64,000 nucleotides of DNA from Aquabacterium sp. A7-Y (GTDB taxonomy: Bacteria > Pseudomonadota > Gammaproteobacteria > Burkholderiales > Burkholderiaceae_C). Positions 62,929 to 64,000 of the stretch are shown piece after piece. The first letter of the stretch is position 1; each line of letters begins with the position of its first letter. The notes beneath the pieces were generated by a model. It had not been told where the DNA came from, made no database searches, and saw only the letters and a list, made by a program, of their open reading frames with translations. The position numbers and the translations under genes are program-made. The stretch lies in the NCBI RefSeq assembly GCF_026153205.1, contig NZ_JAPFBW010000015.1:95348-159347 (forward strand), given 5' to 3'.

Positions 62929-64000
62929 ATGAGCATGTTCTCCCGACGTAGCTTTCTTTCCGTGCCAGCGGCGCTGGCCGCCGCCCCGGCCCTGGCCCAG
63001 TTCCGCGTCGACATCTCTGGCGTCGGCGCGACCCAGTTCCCGATCGCGATCGCGCCCTTCCGCGGCGAGGCCGGCTGGACCCAGAAGATCTCGGCCATCG
63101 TGCGCGCCGACCTGGAGCGCAGCGGCCAGTTCCGCGGCGTCGACGCCGGCGCCGCGGCCCTCGACGAAACCTCTCGCCCCACGGCCACCGAATGGCGCGG
63201 CCGCGGGGCCGACGCCTTGGCTGCCGGCAGCGTCTCGCGGCTGGCCGACGGCCGGGTGGACGTGCGCTTCAAGCTCTGGGACACGGTCCGGGGCCAGGAT
63301 CTGGGCGGCCAGGCCTATGCCGTCGTCGAGGCCGACCTGCGGCTGGTGGCGCACCGCATCGCCGACTACATCTACGAGAAGATCACCGGCGAGAAGGGCG
63401 TGTTCGCGACCCGCATCGCCTACGTGACCAAGGCCGCGCAGCGTCACACGCTGTGGGTCGCCGACTCCGACGGCGAAGGCGCCCAGGTGGCGCTGGCCAG
63501 CGCCGAGCCCATCATCTCGCCGGCCTGGTCGCCCAACGGCAGCGAGCTGGCGTACGTCTCCTTCGAGACCAAAAAGCCGGTCGTCTACTCGCAGGAGATC
63601 GCTTCCGGCAAGCGCCGGCCCATCGCGGCCTTCAAGGGCTCCAACAGCGCGCCGGCCTGGTCGCCGGACGGCAGCCAGATGGTGGTGGTGCTGACCCGCG
63701 ACGGCTTGTCCCAGCTCTACGGCATGAGCCGCAGCGGCGACGGCCTGCGCCGCTTGACGAGCAGCACCGGCATCGACACCGAGCCGGTGTTCAGCGCCGA
63801 CGGCAAGCAGGTCTATTTCGTCAGTGACCGCGGCGGCTCGCCGCAGATCTACCGCATGCCCGCCGGCGGCGGCTCGGCCCAGCGCGTCACCTTCAACGGC
63901 AGCTACAACGTCAGCCCCGCGGTCAGCCCCGACGGCCGCTGGCTGGCCTTCGTCACCCGCGACGGCGGCGGCGCCTTCCGGGTGCAGTTGATGGAGCTGT
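62929..64000 (+). CDS. tolB: TolB translocation protein (3' partial)
   Basis: Periplasmic beta-propeller of the Tol-Pal envelope system. The visible about 357 residues start with SRRSFLSVPAALAAAPALAQ, a twin-arginine-like signal, then the TolB N-terminal domain (VDISGVGATQFPIAIAPFRG) and the WD-like repeats (ISPAWSPNGSELAYVSFE, APAWSPDGSQMVVV, YNVSPAVSPDGRWLAFVT). It runs off the right edge. It follows rng after a 204-bp gap; no tolQRA genes are seen in front of it in this window. Confidence 0.93.
   Translation, partial: MSMFSRRSFLSVPAALAAAPALAQFRVDISGVGATQFPIAIAPFRGEAGWTQKISAIVRADLERSGQFRGVDAGAAALDETSRPTATEWRGRGADALAAGSVSRLADGRVDVRFKLWDTVRGQDLGGQAYAVVEADLRLVAHRIADYIYEKITGEKGVFATRIAYVTKAAQRHTLWVADSDGEGAQVALASAEPIISPAWSPNGSELAYVSFETKKPVVYSQEIASGKRRPIAAFKGSNSAPAWSPDGSQMVVVLTRDGLSQLYGMSRSGDGLRRLTSSTGIDTEPVFSADGKQVYFVSDRGGSPQIYRMPAGGGSAQRVTFNGSYNVSPAVSPDGRWLAFVTRDGGGAFRVQLMEL

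Overview
The window is about 70% GC and almost entirely coding. The gene set points to a free-living betaproteobacterium of the order Burkholderiales, probably near Rubrivivax, Leptothrix or Caldimonas. Supporting evidence: a yebC-purD-hemF-nadD-rsfS-rlmH-maf-rng run, an NrtR-linked NAD salvage cluster, a PHA-depolymerase-like esterase, two PEP-CTERM proteins, and the rsfS with a lysine/alanine tail. The placement is inference from gene content; there is no rRNA, tRNA, CRISPR array, insertion sequence, integrase or phage gene in the window.

Layout. 1-4.7 kb: the 3' part of a six-PAS hybrid histidine kinase, a DUF502 membrane protein and small genes. 4.7-7.5 kb: a LysR regulator and a secreted PHA-depolymerase-like esterase. 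7.5-11.5 kb, minus strand: a hydrolase-ybhP-clsB-ybhN operon (phospholipid synthesis and envelope). 11.6-15.7 kb: a stress-like group with an erythromycin-esterase homologue, a helical protein, a Cys-rich copper-storage-like protein, a receiver-only regulator, a Thr/Gly-repeat lipoprotein and a DUF4142 protein. 15.7-19.2 kb: a FIST sensor coupled to a PAS-GGDEF-EAL protein behind a sigma-28-like promoter. 19.2-20.6 kb: an XRE regulator divergent from a small membrane protein.

20.6-26.4 kb is an NAD salvage operon (pncA, pncB, nadE, nadM-Nudix, minus strand) divergent from its likely repressor nrtR, with a palindrome over the probable pncA promoter. 26.4-35.3 kb is mixed: a flavin monooxygenase, a DUF4397 lipoprotein, dbpA, a luciferase-like oxidoreductase, an orphan ParA, arfB, a PEP-CTERM protein, a 2Fe-2S protein and an acetyltransferase. 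35.3-43.2 kb holds small conserved genes, a DUF808 membrane protein, a YgjP-like metalloprotease, an H-NS-like protein beside a degenerate DprA relative, a second PEP-CTERM protein and an M23 peptidase.

43.4-50.0 kb: a family 9 glycosyltransferase with an apparent frameshift, glnS with an unusual insertion of about 95 residues, an ECF sigma/anti-sigma pair, a His-rich secreted protein behind a CpxR-like box, and a metallo-beta-lactamase-fold enzyme. 50.2-55.6 kb: a branched-chain amino acid binding lipoprotein with a clear terminator, a LytS/LytR-type two-component pair, and a HerA-like ATPase. 55.7-64 kb: the plus-strand housekeeping run from yebC to rng, then the 5' part of tolB at the right edge. 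NadD here and the salvage operon upstream together cover both the deamidated and amidated last steps of NAD synthesis.

No single locus is a clear new defence or mobile system. The best candidates for undescribed biology are the FIST/c-di-GMP module, the divergent DprA relative, the GlnRS insertion, the histone-like RsfS tail and the CpxR-box His-rich protein. All functional calls rest on reading motifs by eye; no database search was run.
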